From Thinopyrum elongatum (Eukaryota; Streptophyta; Magnoliopsida; Poales; Poaceae): DNA of 64,000 bases. This document shows positions 1-11,394 of this stretch, piece by piece. Within the stretch, counting starts at the first letter, position 1. Every line of letters begins with the position of its first letter. Both the position numbers and the translations under genes were made by a program. The notes below the pieces were generated by a model. It made no database searches, had not been told where the DNA came from, and saw nothing but the letters and a program-made list of their open reading frames with translations. The stretch covers positions 28,175,996-28,239,995 of the forward strand of contig CM022299.1 in the NCBI GenBank assembly GCA_011799875.1, given 5' to 3'.

Positions 1-370
1 GTAGGCAGACAGGAGGTGGCTGGCGCATGCCGGCGTGCCGCGGACATGCGCTCCAGTCCTTCTGTCCAGAGGAAGAAGATGACTGGCAGCTGGGCCAGTT
101 GGACCGCCACAGTGTCAGGCCTCAGGTGAGTTTCTGTGTCTCTGTCTTTCTCTATTTTCTTTCTATTTTTATATTTTCCAAATTAGTTTTGAATTTAGTT
201 TTCAACCAAATTCATTTTTTTTGCTTCTGAAATTTATTGTGGATGCAATATTGATTATTCCAAAGTCCCACAACAAATTCCAAAATTATTTGAGCTGTAA
301 ATTATTTTATAGCCATTTATTTGCTCCAATTTAAATACTTAGCGAGTTGATTCAAAGCCCAATATGTCCT
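1..370 (-). mobile_element. End of a truncated long-LTR Gypsy LTR, reverse orientation
   Basis: This piece repeats 59493-59870 and is the window-edge part of the same reverse-oriented LTR that is seen at greater length at 56767-59882. Its reverse complement aligns with the forward LTR at about 51520-51830: both have the GC-rich block ending near a CTGGCCCAGCTG-like motif, followed by an A-rich stretch. A GC-rich open frame at 27-230 is LTR sequence and not a gene. It stops abruptly at about 370, where Athila-like internal sequence begins, which indicates an illegitimate junction rather than a clean insertion. Confidence 0.7.
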
Positions 371-488
371 GTAATTAACTCAGGATCGACAGAGAATTCA
401 TAATCCTTATCAGTAACAAAAATAGGTGAAGTGGCAAAATTGGGATCATATTTAATTCTAGCATTCAAGGATTTTTCTTTCAGCTTAG

Positions 489-902
489 CTAGCAATTTCT
501 TAAGATCTTCTCTATCATTACAAGAAAGAAAGTCTCTAGCAGTTTCTTTACCATAATATAACCCTCAGGTACAACAGGCAATTCATATCTAGGGGGAGAA
601 TCATAATCTTCAGTTTCAATAATATTTTCTCTAACCCTAGGAAGTTGTTCATCAAGAAATTCACCTAGTGGCACAGTATTATCAAGCAAAGCAGTAGTAT
701 CATCATAAGCATCATGCATAGCAGAAGTGGCATCATCAATTACTTGCGGCATATCAGAATTACTAGCCGGTGTAGGTGTCACAAGCTTACTCAAAACAGA
801 AGGTGAATCAAGTGCAAAGCTAGATGCCAGTTCCTTACCTCCCCTCATAGTAGAGGGAAAAATCTTGGTTCTAGTATCTTTCAAATTCCACATAGTGATC
901 AA
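489..902 (-). pseudogene. gag N-terminal fragment, Athila-like Gypsy copy B
   Basis: This is the start of a Gypsy gag polyprotein, whose product normally forms the virus-like particle in the cytoplasm. The frame begins MITMWNLKDTRTK and is nearly identical to the gag start of element A at 8558-9034, including the shared NTVPLGEFLDEQL and YDSPPRYELP stretches. After PEGYIM the frame departs from element A: a deletion shifts it, so the rest reads VKKLLETFF where A has DKETARDFL. It ends at a stop at 489, and the homologous DNA ends at 371. A second copy with the same frameshift is at 59972-60385, so the damage predates the large duplication. Confidence 0.75.
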
Positions 903-940
903 CAGATATAAATCCCAAGTGACTCAGAGAATAGAGCTAT

Positions 941-960
941 GCTCCCCAGCAATGGCACCA
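941..960 (-). other. Degenerate tRNA-Asp-type primer-binding site, copy B
   Basis: Reverse strand reads TGGTGCCATTGCTGGGGAGC, eleven bases from the LTR end. It differs at several positions from the element A site (TGGCGCCGTTGCC) that matches the 3' end of plant tRNA-Asp as I remember it, so priming may be impaired. Confidence 0.6.
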
Positions 961-971
961 CAAAAAGGTCT

Positions 972-2335
972 TGATAACCCATAAGTATAGGGGATCGCAA
1001 CAGTTTTCGAGGGTAGAGTATTCAACCCAAATATATTGATTCGACACAAGGGAAGCCAAAGCATATTCTCAAGTATTAGCAGCTGAGTTGTCAATTCAAC
1101 CAAACCTGAAAGACTTAATATCTGCAGCAAAGTATTTAGTAGCAAAGTAGTATGGAAGTAACGGTAACAGTGGCAAAAGTAACAGTAGCAGTTTTGTAGC
1201 AATCGTAACAGTGGCAACGGAAAAGTAACGAGGCAAAGATCAATATGTGAAAAGCTCATAGGCAATAGATCAATGATGGATAATTATGTTGGATGGCATA
1301 GGGTGACACAGAACTAGCTCCAATTCATCAATATAATGTAGGCATGTATTCCGAATATAGTCATATGTGCTTATGGAAAAGAACTTGCATGACATCTTTT
1401 GTCCTACCCTCCCATAGCAGCGGGGTCCTATTGGAAACTAAGGGATATTAAGGCCTCCTTTTAATAGAGAACCAGAACAAAGCATTAGCACTTAGTGAAT
1501 ACATGAACTCCTCAAACTACGGTGATCACCGGGAGTGGTCCCGACTATTGCCACTCCGGGGTTGCCGGATCATAACACATAGTAGGTGACTATAACTTGC
1601 AAGATAGGATCAAGAACACAAATATATTCATGAAAACATAATAGGTTCAGATCTGAAATCATGGCACTCAGGCCCTAGTGACAAGCATTAGGTAAAGCAA
1701 AGTCATAGAAACATCAATCTTAGAACATAGTGGATACTAGGGATCAAACCCTAACAAAACTAACTCGATTACATGGTATATCTCATCCAACCCATCACCG
1801 TCCAGCAAGCCTTCAATAGAATTACTCACGCACGGCGGTGAGCATCATGAAATTGGTGATGGAGGATGGTTGATGATGACGACGGCGATGATTTCCCCTC
1901 TCCGGAGCCCTGAACGGACTCTAGATCTGCCCTCCCGAGGAAGAACAGGAGGTGGCGGCGGCTCCGTATCGTAAAACGCGATGAATCCTTCTCTCTTATT
2001 TTTTTTCTCCCCGAACGTGAATATATGGAGTTGGAGTTGAGGTCGGTGGAGGTCCAGGGGGGCCACAAGGTCGGAGGGCGCGCCCCCCACCCTTGTGGCC
2101 AGGGTGTGGGCCCCCTTTGGTTGATTCTTTCGCCAATATTTTTTATTAATTCCAAAAATTATCTCCGTGTAGTTTCAGGTCATTCCGAGAACTTTTATTT
2201 TTGCACAAAAATAACACCATGGCAATTCTGCTGAAAACAGCGTCATTCTGGGTTAGTTCTATTCAAATCATGCAAATTAGAGTCCAAAACTAGGGCAAAA
2301 GAGTTTGGAAAAGTAGATACGATGGAGACGTATCA
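972..2335 (-). mobile_element. Athila-like Gypsy LTR shared by copies A and B
   Basis: On the reverse strand this runs from TGATACGTCTCC (ending at 2335) to TTATCA (972). It is the 3' LTR of element A, because a polypurine tract abuts it at 2336. It also acts as the 5' LTR of partial copy B, because a primer site abuts it at 960. It differs from the LTR at 9104-10470 by scattered substitutions and by short indels near 1284 and 1478. A GC-rich inverted repeat (GGCCACAAGG to CCTTGTGGCC) lies at about 2059-2102, followed on the reverse strand by a TATATT box near 2022. A near-identical copy is at 60455-61817. Confidence 0.85.
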
Positions 2336-2349
2336 ACTCCCCCAAGCTT
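2336..2349 (-). other. Polypurine tract of element A
   Basis: Reverse strand reads AAGCTTGGGGGAGT directly against the LTR start TGATACG. This is the plus-strand priming site of the Gypsy element. The forward elements C and D have the related AAGCTTGGGGATGC at the same place. Confidence 0.8.
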
Positions 2350-4439
2350 AACCCATTGCTTGTCCTCAAGCAATTCAGTTGACAAACTGAAAGTGATAAA
2401 GAAAAACTTTTACACACTCTGTTTGATCTTGTTGTTGCAAATATGTAAAGCCAGTATTCAAGTTTTCAGCAAAGATTATGAACTAACCATATTCACAATA
2501 ACATTTAGGTCTCACATTTACTCATATCAATGACATAATCAACTAGCGAGCAATAATAATAAATCTCAGATGACAACACCTTTCTAAAACAATCACGATA
2601 TGATATAACAAGATGGTATCTCGCTAGCCCTTTCTGAGACCGCAAAACATAAATGCAGAGCACCCCTGAAGATCCAGGACTGACTAGACATTGTAATTCA
2701 TGGTAAAAGAGATTCAGTCACAGTCATAGTCAATATAAATTTATAACAATGCATACAAATGACAGCGGTGCTCTCTAACTGGTGCTTTTTATAAGGGGAT
2801 GATGACTCAAGAATAAAAGTAAATAGATAGGCCCTTCGCAGAGGGAAGTAGGGATTTGCAGAGGTGCCAGAGCTCGAGTTTTTGAAATGGAGATAAATAA
2901 TATTTTGAGCGGTATGCTTTCATTGTCAACGCAACAACCAAGAGACCTCAGTATCTTCCATACTATATACAATATAGGCGGTTCCCAAACAGAATGGTAA
3001 AGTTTTTACTCCCCCTCCACCAACAATCACACTCCATGGCTAGCCGAATTCACGTGTGCCATCCATACCAACAACATTTCTGGGGGAGTTTTGTTTAATT
3101 ATTTGAAATTTTGTTTCTGATCTTTTGATCATAGGACTGGGCATCTCAATTACCAGCCATTTTCTCGTGAATGATGAGCGGAGTCCACTCATCATGAGAA
3201 TAACCTACCTAGCATGGAAGATATTGACAGCCATAGTTGGTACATGAGCGATTCGGGCATAAAAAATAGATTATCATTTGAAGGTTTAGAGTTTGGCACA
3301 TGCAAATTTACTTGGAACGGCAGGTAAATACCGCATATAGGAAGGTATGGTGGACTCATATGGAACAACTTTGGGTTTATCAAAGTGGATGTACAAGCAG
3401 TATTCCCGCTTAGTACAAGTGAAGGCTAGAAAAAGACTGGGAAGCGACCAACTAGAGAGCGACAATAGTCATATACATGCATTGAGATTAACCAACATTG
3501 AATGCAAGCATGAGTAGGATATAAATCACCATGAACATAAATATTGTGGAGGCTATGTTGATCTTGTTTCAACTACATGCGTGAACATGTGCCAAGTCAA
3601 GCCACTCGAATCATTCAAAGGAGGATACCATCCTATCATACTACATCACTACCATTTTAAAAGCATGTTGGCACGCAAGGTAAACCATTATAACTCCTTG
3701 CTAATTAAGCATGGCATGAGTAACTATAATATCTAATTGTCATTGCAAACATGTTTCATTCATAATAGGCTGAATCAAGAATGATGAACTAATCATATTT
3801 ACAAAAACAAGATTGGTCGAGTTCATACCAGCTTTTCCTCATCTCAATCATTTCATCATATATCGTCATTATTGCCTTTCACTTGCACGACTGAATGGTG
3901 TGAATAATAATAATAGTGCACGTGCATTGGACTAAGCTGGAATCTGCAAACATTTAATCAAAGGGGAAGACAATATAATATGGGCTCTTTGTAAGATCAA
4001 CAATAATGCATATGAGAGCCAATCAACATTTTCATCGTGGTCTTCTCTCCTCGACCCCCAAAGAAAAGAAAAGAATTTCAAAGAAACACACTGAAATGTT
4101 TTTGGAGTTTTTTTTTTCTGAAGGAAGTAAAACAAGAACGAGAAAAACTATTTACACGGGAAAACTCCCAACAAGTAAAAGAAGAACGAGAAATCTTTTT
4201 GGGTTTTCTTTCATACTACTACTAAGCATGGAAAGTAAACTAAGCAGCAACTAATTTTTTTTGTTTTTCTCGAAGGTTTTCAAACACACAAGAAGAAAGC
4301 GAGAAAAAGAAATAAACTAACATGGATAATACAATGAAAAAGTATGAACACCGACAACTGGAATGAATGTGTGAACATGAATGTAATGTCGGTAAGAAAT
4401 ACGTACTCCCCCAAGTTTAGGCTTTTAGCCTATGTTGGC
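2350..4439 (-). mobile_element. Non-coding 3' internal region of element A
   Basis: About 2.1 kb lie between the third ORF and the polypurine tract. I find no reverse transcriptase, RNase H or integrase motif and no long frame on either strand; the open frames of 60-100 codons here share no family features. The whole stretch recurs almost unchanged at 61832-63921. Confidence 0.7.
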
Positions 4440-5600
4440 CTAAGCCCATGGATCAAAGTAGTTCTCTCCGGTGTATTGAGGAGGATCCTGGGGGTTCCAC
4501 TGGTTAGCGAGCTCCTGTCGGTCCCACTGATAAATAGACTCATTATATGGATCAGGTGATGGCTCTGGATCAGGAGCTGGGGATCGCGTCCCCTCCTAGT
4601 AAGCGTGTATGTCCTCGGGCATAACAAAGTACCTGTCTGATTGCATATCGAACAAAGTAGGTGCAGGCAGGGTAATAATCTGAAAAGTGACCTCGCTAAA
4701 TACCAGGTTATAAATAAGTCTTTTTTCCTCATCATGGCGAATAAACTTATGTGCTACCATGCTCTCATAATCTAAGTAAATAATAGGTAGCAATTTCTCC
4801 TCTTTTTCATAGTGCCTAATAGGTATCTCAAAGTGTTTAGCAAGGCGGGAGGCGAAGATACCTCCGAAAATAGGACCCTTTGTACGGTTTAAACTCAACC
4901 GTTTAGCAACCATAGCGCCTAAACTGTAAGTTCTATCTCTATGTAAGGCATGGCGCAAAATGGCAAGGTCAGGGCCACTAAGGCCTCCACTCTCTCCTCG
5001 ACCAATTAAACATCTCACAGCAAATAATGAATAATAACGTAAAACAGGGAAATGTATAATAGCCACTCTCGCTCCCAACACTCCTCTTGTTTCCCCTACG
5101 GTAATTTCATCAATAAAACCTTCCACATCTCTAGGATGTGGTTCCTCGATGCTACCCTCATAAGGTAATTTACAAACCTCACAAAAGTCATAAAGCGTCA
5201 TCTCCTTATACTCATCATATAAGTGAAAGTCTACCGTGGGTGGTGATCTCCTAGCATGAAAATGAAAATTTTGCACGAAAGTATTAGTGAGTAGGAGATA
5301 CTGATCACACTGGTCGTGGAGGAAGTCGGTGATGCCTGCATTCTCAGTCAAATAATAGAAATCCTCATAAATTCCGGCCGCTTCCAAGAATGCATCACAT
5401 GGCCATTCACACGGCCGAATCTCCCCGGCACGAGGAAGATTGTACTTGGGCTTTTCCTTGTCCTGATTTTCTTTTTCCTTTGAACCCCGGCTCGAAGAGC
5501 CTCTCAACAATCTCCTCATCATTTTCTTCCTCTGAAAATTTTCTGAAATTTTTAGTAACTCAAAATAAAAGTGAACCAAACTCAACAAAACTGATAGCAA
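4440..5600 (-). pseudogene. Third ORF of the Athila-like element (unknown function)
   Basis: This is a 334-codon open frame (5600-4596) that continues in frame past one TAG stop to a second stop at 4440, ending QYTGENYFDPWA. The likely native start is the MMRRLLRGSSS methionine rather than the first one. Downstream come a basic, charged N-terminus, then a conserved core with GEIRPCEWPCDAF, YDEYKEMTLYDFCEVC and RYYSLFAVRCLIGRGE. I recognise it as the ORF commonly found downstream of gag-protease in Triticeae Athila/Sabrina-like elements. It has no reverse transcriptase, integrase or obvious membrane-fusion features. It occupies the place where Athila elements carry their extra ORF, but an envelope role is not shown by the sequence. 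The 3' end recurs at 63922-64000. Confidence 0.7.
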
Positions 5601-6309
5601 CTACTTCTACAAGTGCCTGGAGGCTATATCATGCATCAAAACTACTTTGGACCATGTAAATTTGACATGCAAGCTCAAGAATAGGGTCAATACAGCAGCA
5701 AAAATTTGCAATATATAAAGCATTAGAACAAAAACTAATTGGACCATTAGAGGAGTCACATACCAAAGAGCAATCACCCCAAAACAGTTTTGCAAATGGG
5801 GCTTTACACAAAGAGATTGAAAATAGCAGCAAGATGAGCAAGAACACGAGTTTGAGCTATGGGATGATTTTTTCTGGAGGAAGACGAAGTGGATGGTTGC
5901 TGGAATAAGTGAAGGGGGGCCATGTGGGACCCACAAGGTCAGGGGGCGCCCAGGGGGGTAGGGCGTGCCCTCCGTCCTTGTGGACACGTGGTGGGTCCCC
6001 CTGGTGTGTTCTCAGTGCCAGAAATTCTCAAATATTCTATAAAAAATCATACTAAATTTTCAGGGCATTTGGAGAACTTTTATTTTCGAGTCATTTTTTC
6101 TTTCACGAATAATTCAGAAAACAGACAGAAAATACTATTTTTGCTTTATTCATTCTAAATAACAGAAAGTAAAAAGTAGGTACAGAAAGTTGTGCCTTCT
6201 AAATTCATCCATCTCATGCCCATCAAAAGGAATCCGTTAACAAGGTTGATCAAGTCTTATTAACAAACTTCTTCCGAATGACATAAAACCAGAGAATTTT
6301 CAAATAACA
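5601..6309 (-). promoter_or_regulatory. Linker between protease and third ORF with an LTR-like promoter module
   Basis: No coding frame is supported. The segment at about 5905-6110 resembles the U3 part of this element's own LTR in the same orientation. Reverse strand has AAAATAAAAGTTCTCC followed by a GC-rich block containing CCACAAGG, GGGCGCCC and CCTTGTGG, as in the LTR at about 2055-2205. It lies just upstream of the third ORF, so it could drive that ORF separately. Confidence 0.45.
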
Positions 6310-6945
6310 CTAGGTTACCTCAACGGAGATATGCATGTCCCCAACAATAAGAATATCATATTTCTTTTTGACAGTAGGAAGAGGGAATTCAAAACCTCCG
6401 ATAGTAATAGTTGAAATTTTTCCAATAGAATTGATACTATGAACTTGAGGTTGTTTCTTCGGGAAGTGTACCATATGCTCATTACCATTAACATGAAAAG
6501 TGACATTGCCTTTGTTGCAGTCAATAACAGCCCCTGCGGTATTCAAAAAAGGTATACCAAGGATGATCGACATACTGTCGTCCTCGGGAATATCAAGAAT
6601 CACAAAGTCCGTTAAGATAGTAACGTTTGCAACCACAACAGGCACATCCTCACAAATACCGATGGGTATAGCAGTTGATTTATCAGCCATTTGTAAAGAG
6701 ATTTCAGTAGGTGTCAACTTATTCAAATCAAGTCTACGATACAAATAGAAAGGCATAACACTAACACCAGCTCCAAGATCACATAAAGCAGTTTTAACAT
6801 AGTTTCTTTTAATGGAGCATGGTATAGTTGGTACTCCTGGATCTCCAAGTTTCTTTGGTATTCCACCGTTAAAAGTGTAATTAGGAAGCATGGTGGAAAT
6901 TTCAGCTTCCGGTATCTTTCTTTTAATTGTAACAATATCTTTCAT
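6310..6945 (-). pseudogene. Gypsy aspartic protease domain of element A
   Basis: This is the retroviral-type aspartic protease that cleaves the gag polyprotein. The frame contains LCDLGAGVSVMPF, the active-site region, where the usual D-S/T-G of cellular enzymes is DLG as in Athila-type proteases. Downstream are the hydrophobic FVILDIPEDDSMSIILG and the NTAGAVIDC region typical of the C-terminal half. It is preceded in frame by gag after two stops (PIF-stop and PP-stop at about 6955-6995), so in the ancestor gag and protease formed one polyprotein. No reverse transcriptase follows, so the element depended on another element for copying, or lost that part. Confidence 0.75.
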
Positions 6946-6993
6946 GTACTTAGCTTAAGGAGGCATTTTAAGCATACCAGTCAAACGCATACG

Positions 6994-9034
6994 CTAAAAG
7001 ATAGGTCTAATCATTTCAGCAAAGCGCTCAAAATCCACATCATCCTTTTTCTTGGATGGCTTAGGAGGAAAGGGCATGGGTTTGTGAACCCATGGTTCTC
7101 TTTCTTTACCGTGTTTCCTAGCAACGAAGTCTCTCTTATCATAATGTTGATTCTTTGATTGTGGGTTATCAAGATCAACAGCAGGTTTAATCTCTACATC
7201 ATTATCATTACTAGGTTGAGCATCAACATGAACATCATTATTAACATTATTACAAGGTTCATGTTCATCACCAGATTGTGTCTCAGCATCAGAAATAGAA
7301 ATATCATTTGGATTCTCAGGTGTGTCTATGACAGGTTCACTAGAAGTATGCAAAGTCCTATCAGTTTTCTTTTTCTTTTTATTACTAGGACTAGATGCAT
7401 CAGTATTAATTCTCTGAGAATCTTGCTCAACTCTCTTAGGATGGCCCTCAGGATACAAAGGTTCCTGGGTCATTTTACCACCTCTAGTCATAACCCTAAA
7501 AGCATTATCATTGTTCTTACTATTCAACTCATTAAGCAAATCATCTTGTGCCTTAAGTACTTGTTCTACTTGAGTTGTAACCATGGAAGCGTGTTTACTA
7601 ATAAGCTTAAGATCCTTAACAGTTCTACTCATATAATTACTCAAGTGGTCAAGCATGTAAGCATTACATTTCAATTGTCTACTAACATAAGCATTGAAGT
7701 TTTCTTGTTTAACAATAAAATTATCAAACTCATCCAAGCATTGACTAGCAGACTCATTAAGAGGAATATCACCTTCATCAAATCTATAGAGAGAGTTTAC
7801 CTCTACTACCTATGTCGGGTTATCAAGACCATGTATTTCTTCAATAGGCGGTAAGTTCTTAACATCTTCAGCTTTAATACCTTTTTCTTTCATAGATTTC
7901 TTTGCCTCTTGCATATCTTCAGGACTGAGAAATAGAATACCTCTTTTCTTTGGAGTTGGCTTAGTAGTTGGTTCAGGGATTTTCCAATCATTATCATTAC
8001 TTAATATATTATTTAATAGCAATTCAGCTTGCTCAACAATTCGTTCCCTAAAAACACAACTAGCACAACTATCCAGGTGGTCTCTGGAAGCATCGGTTAG
8101 TCCATTATAAAAGATATCAAGTATTTCATTTTTCTTGAGAGGATGATCAGGCAAAGCATTAAGTAACTGGAAAAGCCTCCCCCAAGCTTGTGGGGAGACT
8201 CTCTTCTTCAATTTGGACAAATTTAAATATTTCCTGTAGGGCAGCTTGTTTCTTATGAGCAGGGAAATATTTTTGAGAGAAGTAATATATCATATCCTGG
8301 GGACTACGCACACAACCAGGAGCAAGAGAATTAAACCATAACTTAGCATCACCATTTAACAAGAAAGGAAACAATTTAAGAATGTAGTAATAGCGAATTT
8401 TTTCCTCATGAGCAAATAGGGTGGCTATATCATTCAATTTAGTAAGATGTGCCACAACTGTTTCAGATTCATAACCATAGAAGGGATCAGATTCAACCAA
8501 AGTAATTAACTCAAGATCGATAGAGAATTCATAATCCTTATCAGTAACAAAAATAGGTTAAGTAGCAAAATTGGGATCATATTTCATTCTAGCATTCAAG
8601 GATTTTTCTTTCAGCTTAGCTAGCAATTTCTTAAGATCTTTTCTATCATTACAAGCAAGAAAGTCTCTAGCAGTTTCTTTATCCATAGTATAACCCTCAG
8701 GTACAATAGGCAATTCATATCTAGGGGGAGAATCATAATCTTCAGTTTCAATAATATTTTCTCTAACCCTAGCAAGTTGTTCATCAAGAAATTCACCTAG
8801 TGGCACAGTATTATCAAGCAAAGCAGTAGTATCATCGTAAGGATCATGCATAGCAGAAGTGGCGTCATCAATTACTTGTGACATATCAGAATTACTAGCA
8901 GGTGTAGGTGTCGCAAGCTTACTCAAAACAGCAGGTGACTCAAGTGCAGAGCTAGATGGCAGTTCCTTACCTCCCCTCATAGTAGAGGGAAAAATCTTGG
9001 TTCTATTATCTTTCAAATTCCTCATAGTGATCAA
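6994..9034 (-). pseudogene. gag polyprotein of Athila-like Gypsy element A
   Basis: Structural gag begins MITMRNLKDNRTK at 9034 and runs leftwards. The central Retrotrans_gag-type region reads KLFPFLLNGDAKLWFNSL and then AWGRLFQLLNALPDHPLKK and EILDIFYNGL, motifs of the plant Athila/Tat gag family. The 3' part is hydrophilic, with a KKKKK run and PWVHKPMPFPPKPS just before the protease. I see at least four lesions: a stop after DPNFAT (8558), a frameshift in a C-run near 8195, a stop after HGLDNPT (7810) and a stop after EMIRPIF (6994). The frame is otherwise well preserved, indicating a fairly young but inactive copy. The forward-strand open frames here are mirror shadows. Confidence 0.8.
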
Positions 9035-9072
9035 CAGATATAAATCCCAAGTGACTCAGAGAATAGAGCTAT

Positions 9073-9092
9073 GCTCCTCGGCAACGGCGCCA
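9073..9092 (-). other. tRNA-Asp-type primer-binding site of element A
   Basis: Reverse strand reads TGGCGCCGTTGCCGAGGAGC, eleven bases inside the 5' LTR. This matches the Athila-type primer site complementary to the tRNA-Asp 3' end, as far as I remember that sequence. Confidence 0.75.
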
Positions 9093-9103
9093 GAAAAAGG
9101 TTT

Positions 9104-10470
9104 TGATAACCCACAATTATAGGGGGTCGCAACAGTTTTCGACGGTAGAGTATTCAACCCAAATTTATTGATTTGACACAAGGGGAGCCAAAGAATATTC
9201 TCAAGTATTAGCAGCTGAGTTGTCAATTAAACCACACCTGAAAGAATTAATATCTGCAACAAAGTATTTAGTAGCAAAGTAGTATGGAAGTAACGGTAAC
9301 AGTGGCAAAAGTAACAGTAGCAGTTTTGTAGCAATCATAACAGTGGCAACGAAAAAGTAACGAGGCAAAGATCAATATGTTAAAAGCTCGTAAGCAATGG
9401 ATCAATGATGGATAATTATGTTGGATGGCATTCATAATGCAACAGTTATAACATAGGGTGACACAGAACTAGCTCCAATTCATCAATATAATGTAGGCAT
9501 GTATGCCGAATATAGTCATACGTGCTTATGGAAAATAACTTGCATGACATCTTTTGTCCTACCCTCCTGTGGCAGCGGGGTCCTATTGGAAACTAAGGGA
9601 TATTAAGGCATCCTTTTAATAGAGCACTTAGTGAATACATGAACTCCTCAAACTACGGTGATCACCGGGAGTTGTCCCGACTATTGTCACTCCAGGGTTG
9701 CCAGATCATAAGACGTAGTAGGTGACTATAACTTGCAAGATAGGATGAAGAACACAAATATATTCATGAAAACATAATAGGTTCAGATCTGAAATCATGG
9801 CACTCGGGCCCTAGTGACAAGCATTAGGCATAGCAAAGTCATAGCAACATCATCCTTAGAACATAGCGGATACTAGGGATCAAACTCTAACAAAACTGAC
9901 TCAATTACATGGTACATCTCATCCGATCCATCGCCGTCCAGCAAGCCTACGATGGAATTACTCATGCTCGGCGGTGAGCATCATGAAATTGGTGATGGAG
10001 GAAGGTTGATGATGATGACGGTGATGATTTCCCCTCTCCGGAGCCCTGAACGGACTCTAGATCTGCCGTCCCGAGGAAGAACAGGAGGTGGCAGCGGCTC
10101 TGTATCGTAAAACGCGATGAATCCTTCTCTCTTATTTTTTTCTCCCTGAACGTTAATATATGGAGTTGGAGTTGAGGTCGATGGAGGTCCAGGGGGCCCA
10201 CAAGGTCGGAGGGCGCGCTCCCCACCCTTGTGGCCAGGGTGTGGGCCCACTTTGGTTGATGATTTCGCTAATATTTTTTATTAATTCCAAAAATGATCTC
10301 CGTGAAGTTTCAGGTCATTCCGAGAACTTTTATTTCTGCACAAAAATAACACCATGGCAATTCTGCTGAAAACAGCGTCAGTCCGGGTTAGTTCTATTCA
10401 AATCATGCAAATTAGAGTCCAAAACAAGGGCGAAAGAGTTTGGAAAAGTAGATACAATGGAGACGTATCA
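9104..10470 (-). mobile_element. 5' LTR of Athila-like element A
   Basis: The 1367-bp LTR runs on the reverse strand from TGATACGTCTCC (10470) to TTATCA (9104). It contains the GC-rich inverted-repeat core at about 10190-10240 and a TATATTAA box at about 10152-10160. Its outer edge abuts the last 139 bp of element C's 5' LTR, so A inserted into that LTR. The expected 5-bp duplication would be aggta (10471-10475), but the other flank was lost by the truncation at 370/371. Confidence 0.85.
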
Positions 10471-10609
10471 AGGTACTGTTGACCTTTGTCTGTGTGAATC
10501 TCCTATTGGTTCGATAACCGTAGTTCTCTACTCAGGGAAATACTATCCGCTACTATATTGTTTCACCCTTTCTCTTTGGGGAAAATCCCAACGCAACTCA
10601 CAAATAGTA
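10471..10609 (+). mobile_element. Residual 3' end of the 5' LTR of Gypsy element C
   Basis: The sequence aligns with 15824-15963, the end of C's 3' LTR, sharing aggtactgt, CTCCTATTGGTTCGATAACC and GGGAAATACTATCC. The upstream 1.5 kb of this LTR is missing because of the insertion and later loss on the left side of A/B. Confidence 0.8.
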
Positions 10610-10620
10610 GAAAGAATTTC

Positions 10621-10640
10621 TGGCGCCATTCCCGGGAGAC
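10621..10640 (+). other. Primer-binding site of element C
   Basis: TGGCGCCATTCCCGGGAGAC lies eleven bases after the LTR end. It is the same tRNA-Asp-type class as in element A, with a few mismatches. Confidence 0.65.
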
Positions 10641-10761
10641 TTCATCAAACAAAGCCAGGTACCTGCACGCACACCTCATTTGCTTGTTTTATTTCTTGCC
10701 TAGTTATGCTATCCTTATCATTGACACACAAAACAGAAAATAAAAATTAAAAGAAAGCTAT

Positions 10762-11394
10762 ATGCATCCTCATCCACTTGCTAATCTTTTCAAACTTGCT
10801 GCTTGTCATAAACCAATAGCTAAAAATGAAGAAGTTATAAAAGTAAATGCTATTGGGATACATTTATTGAATGAAAAGAATGGTTGCAAGGAGGTTAGTA
10901 CGAATTCTATGAAAGTCAATTGTGCTAATGATCATGATTGGGGTGATGATGTTTGTTTTGATCTTGAAAATTTATTTAAGCCTCATAATAAATTTATTAT
11001 GGATAATAAAATTTGCAATAGTATTGAAAGTGGACTTGGAAGAGTGTCAACTTTAGGTAAAAAGAATCCCACATATTCGGAGAGTGTTTAGCCTTATGAA
11101 TATTTTGATAAAAGTGGGTTTGGAGAGGTCATGACTTTAGTTGGTGTTAATCCCACTATCTTGGAAGATTGTAAAACTTTTGTGGTCGTGGATCACGGAG
11201 AGAATATTTTATATGATAGCTATATTGTTAAATTTGATTATGATCCTACATGTAATTATTTTGAGAGAGGCAACTATGGTTATAAAAATCTTCATGTCGC
11301 TAAATTACCTCTCTTTGTGTTGAAATTATTAATGTTTCATTCTTCCTATTCAATATGCTATATATTGCTTGTCTTGATAATTTGTTTTCCTATA
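10762..11394 (+). pseudogene. Degenerate ORF of element C (Sabrina/WHAM-type internal ORF)
   Basis: One frame starts MHPHPLANLFKLAACHKP and reads through a stop at 11089 into PYEYFDKSGFGEVMTLVG and VVVDHGENILYDSYIV. This acidic, serine/asparagine-rich product is the kind of ORF that replaces a normal gag-pol in non-autonomous Triticeae Gypsy elements. The counterpart in element D is at 20501-34449, which shares CNYYER and LRH-like stretches. I find no protease, reverse transcriptase or integrase in C. The function of this product is unknown; it may be a leftover gag. Confidence 0.5.

Larger units (their letters stand above)
371..971 (-). mobile_element. Partial internal region (primer site and gag start) of Athila-like Gypsy copy B
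   Basis: The sequence aligns with 8505-9103 of the neighbouring element A. It carries a degenerate primer-binding site next to the LTR (941-960, reverse strand, TGGTGCCATTGC) and the first part of gag. It sits on the outer side of the LTR at 972-2335, where a normal insertion would show flanking host DNA and a target-site duplication. That LTR is therefore shared between two internal regions. The internal region is cut at 371 by junction to an unrelated LTR. Confidence 0.75.

Noticed and set aside
2336..6309. Search for reverse transcriptase, RNase H and integrase in element A
   Set aside because: No DD motif, no HHCC zinc finger and no integrase-like segment was found on the reverse strand, so the element is treated as lacking pol enzymes.
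7159..7854. 231-codon forward frame rich in I, R and N
   Set aside because: It is the mirror image of the gag frame on the reverse strand.
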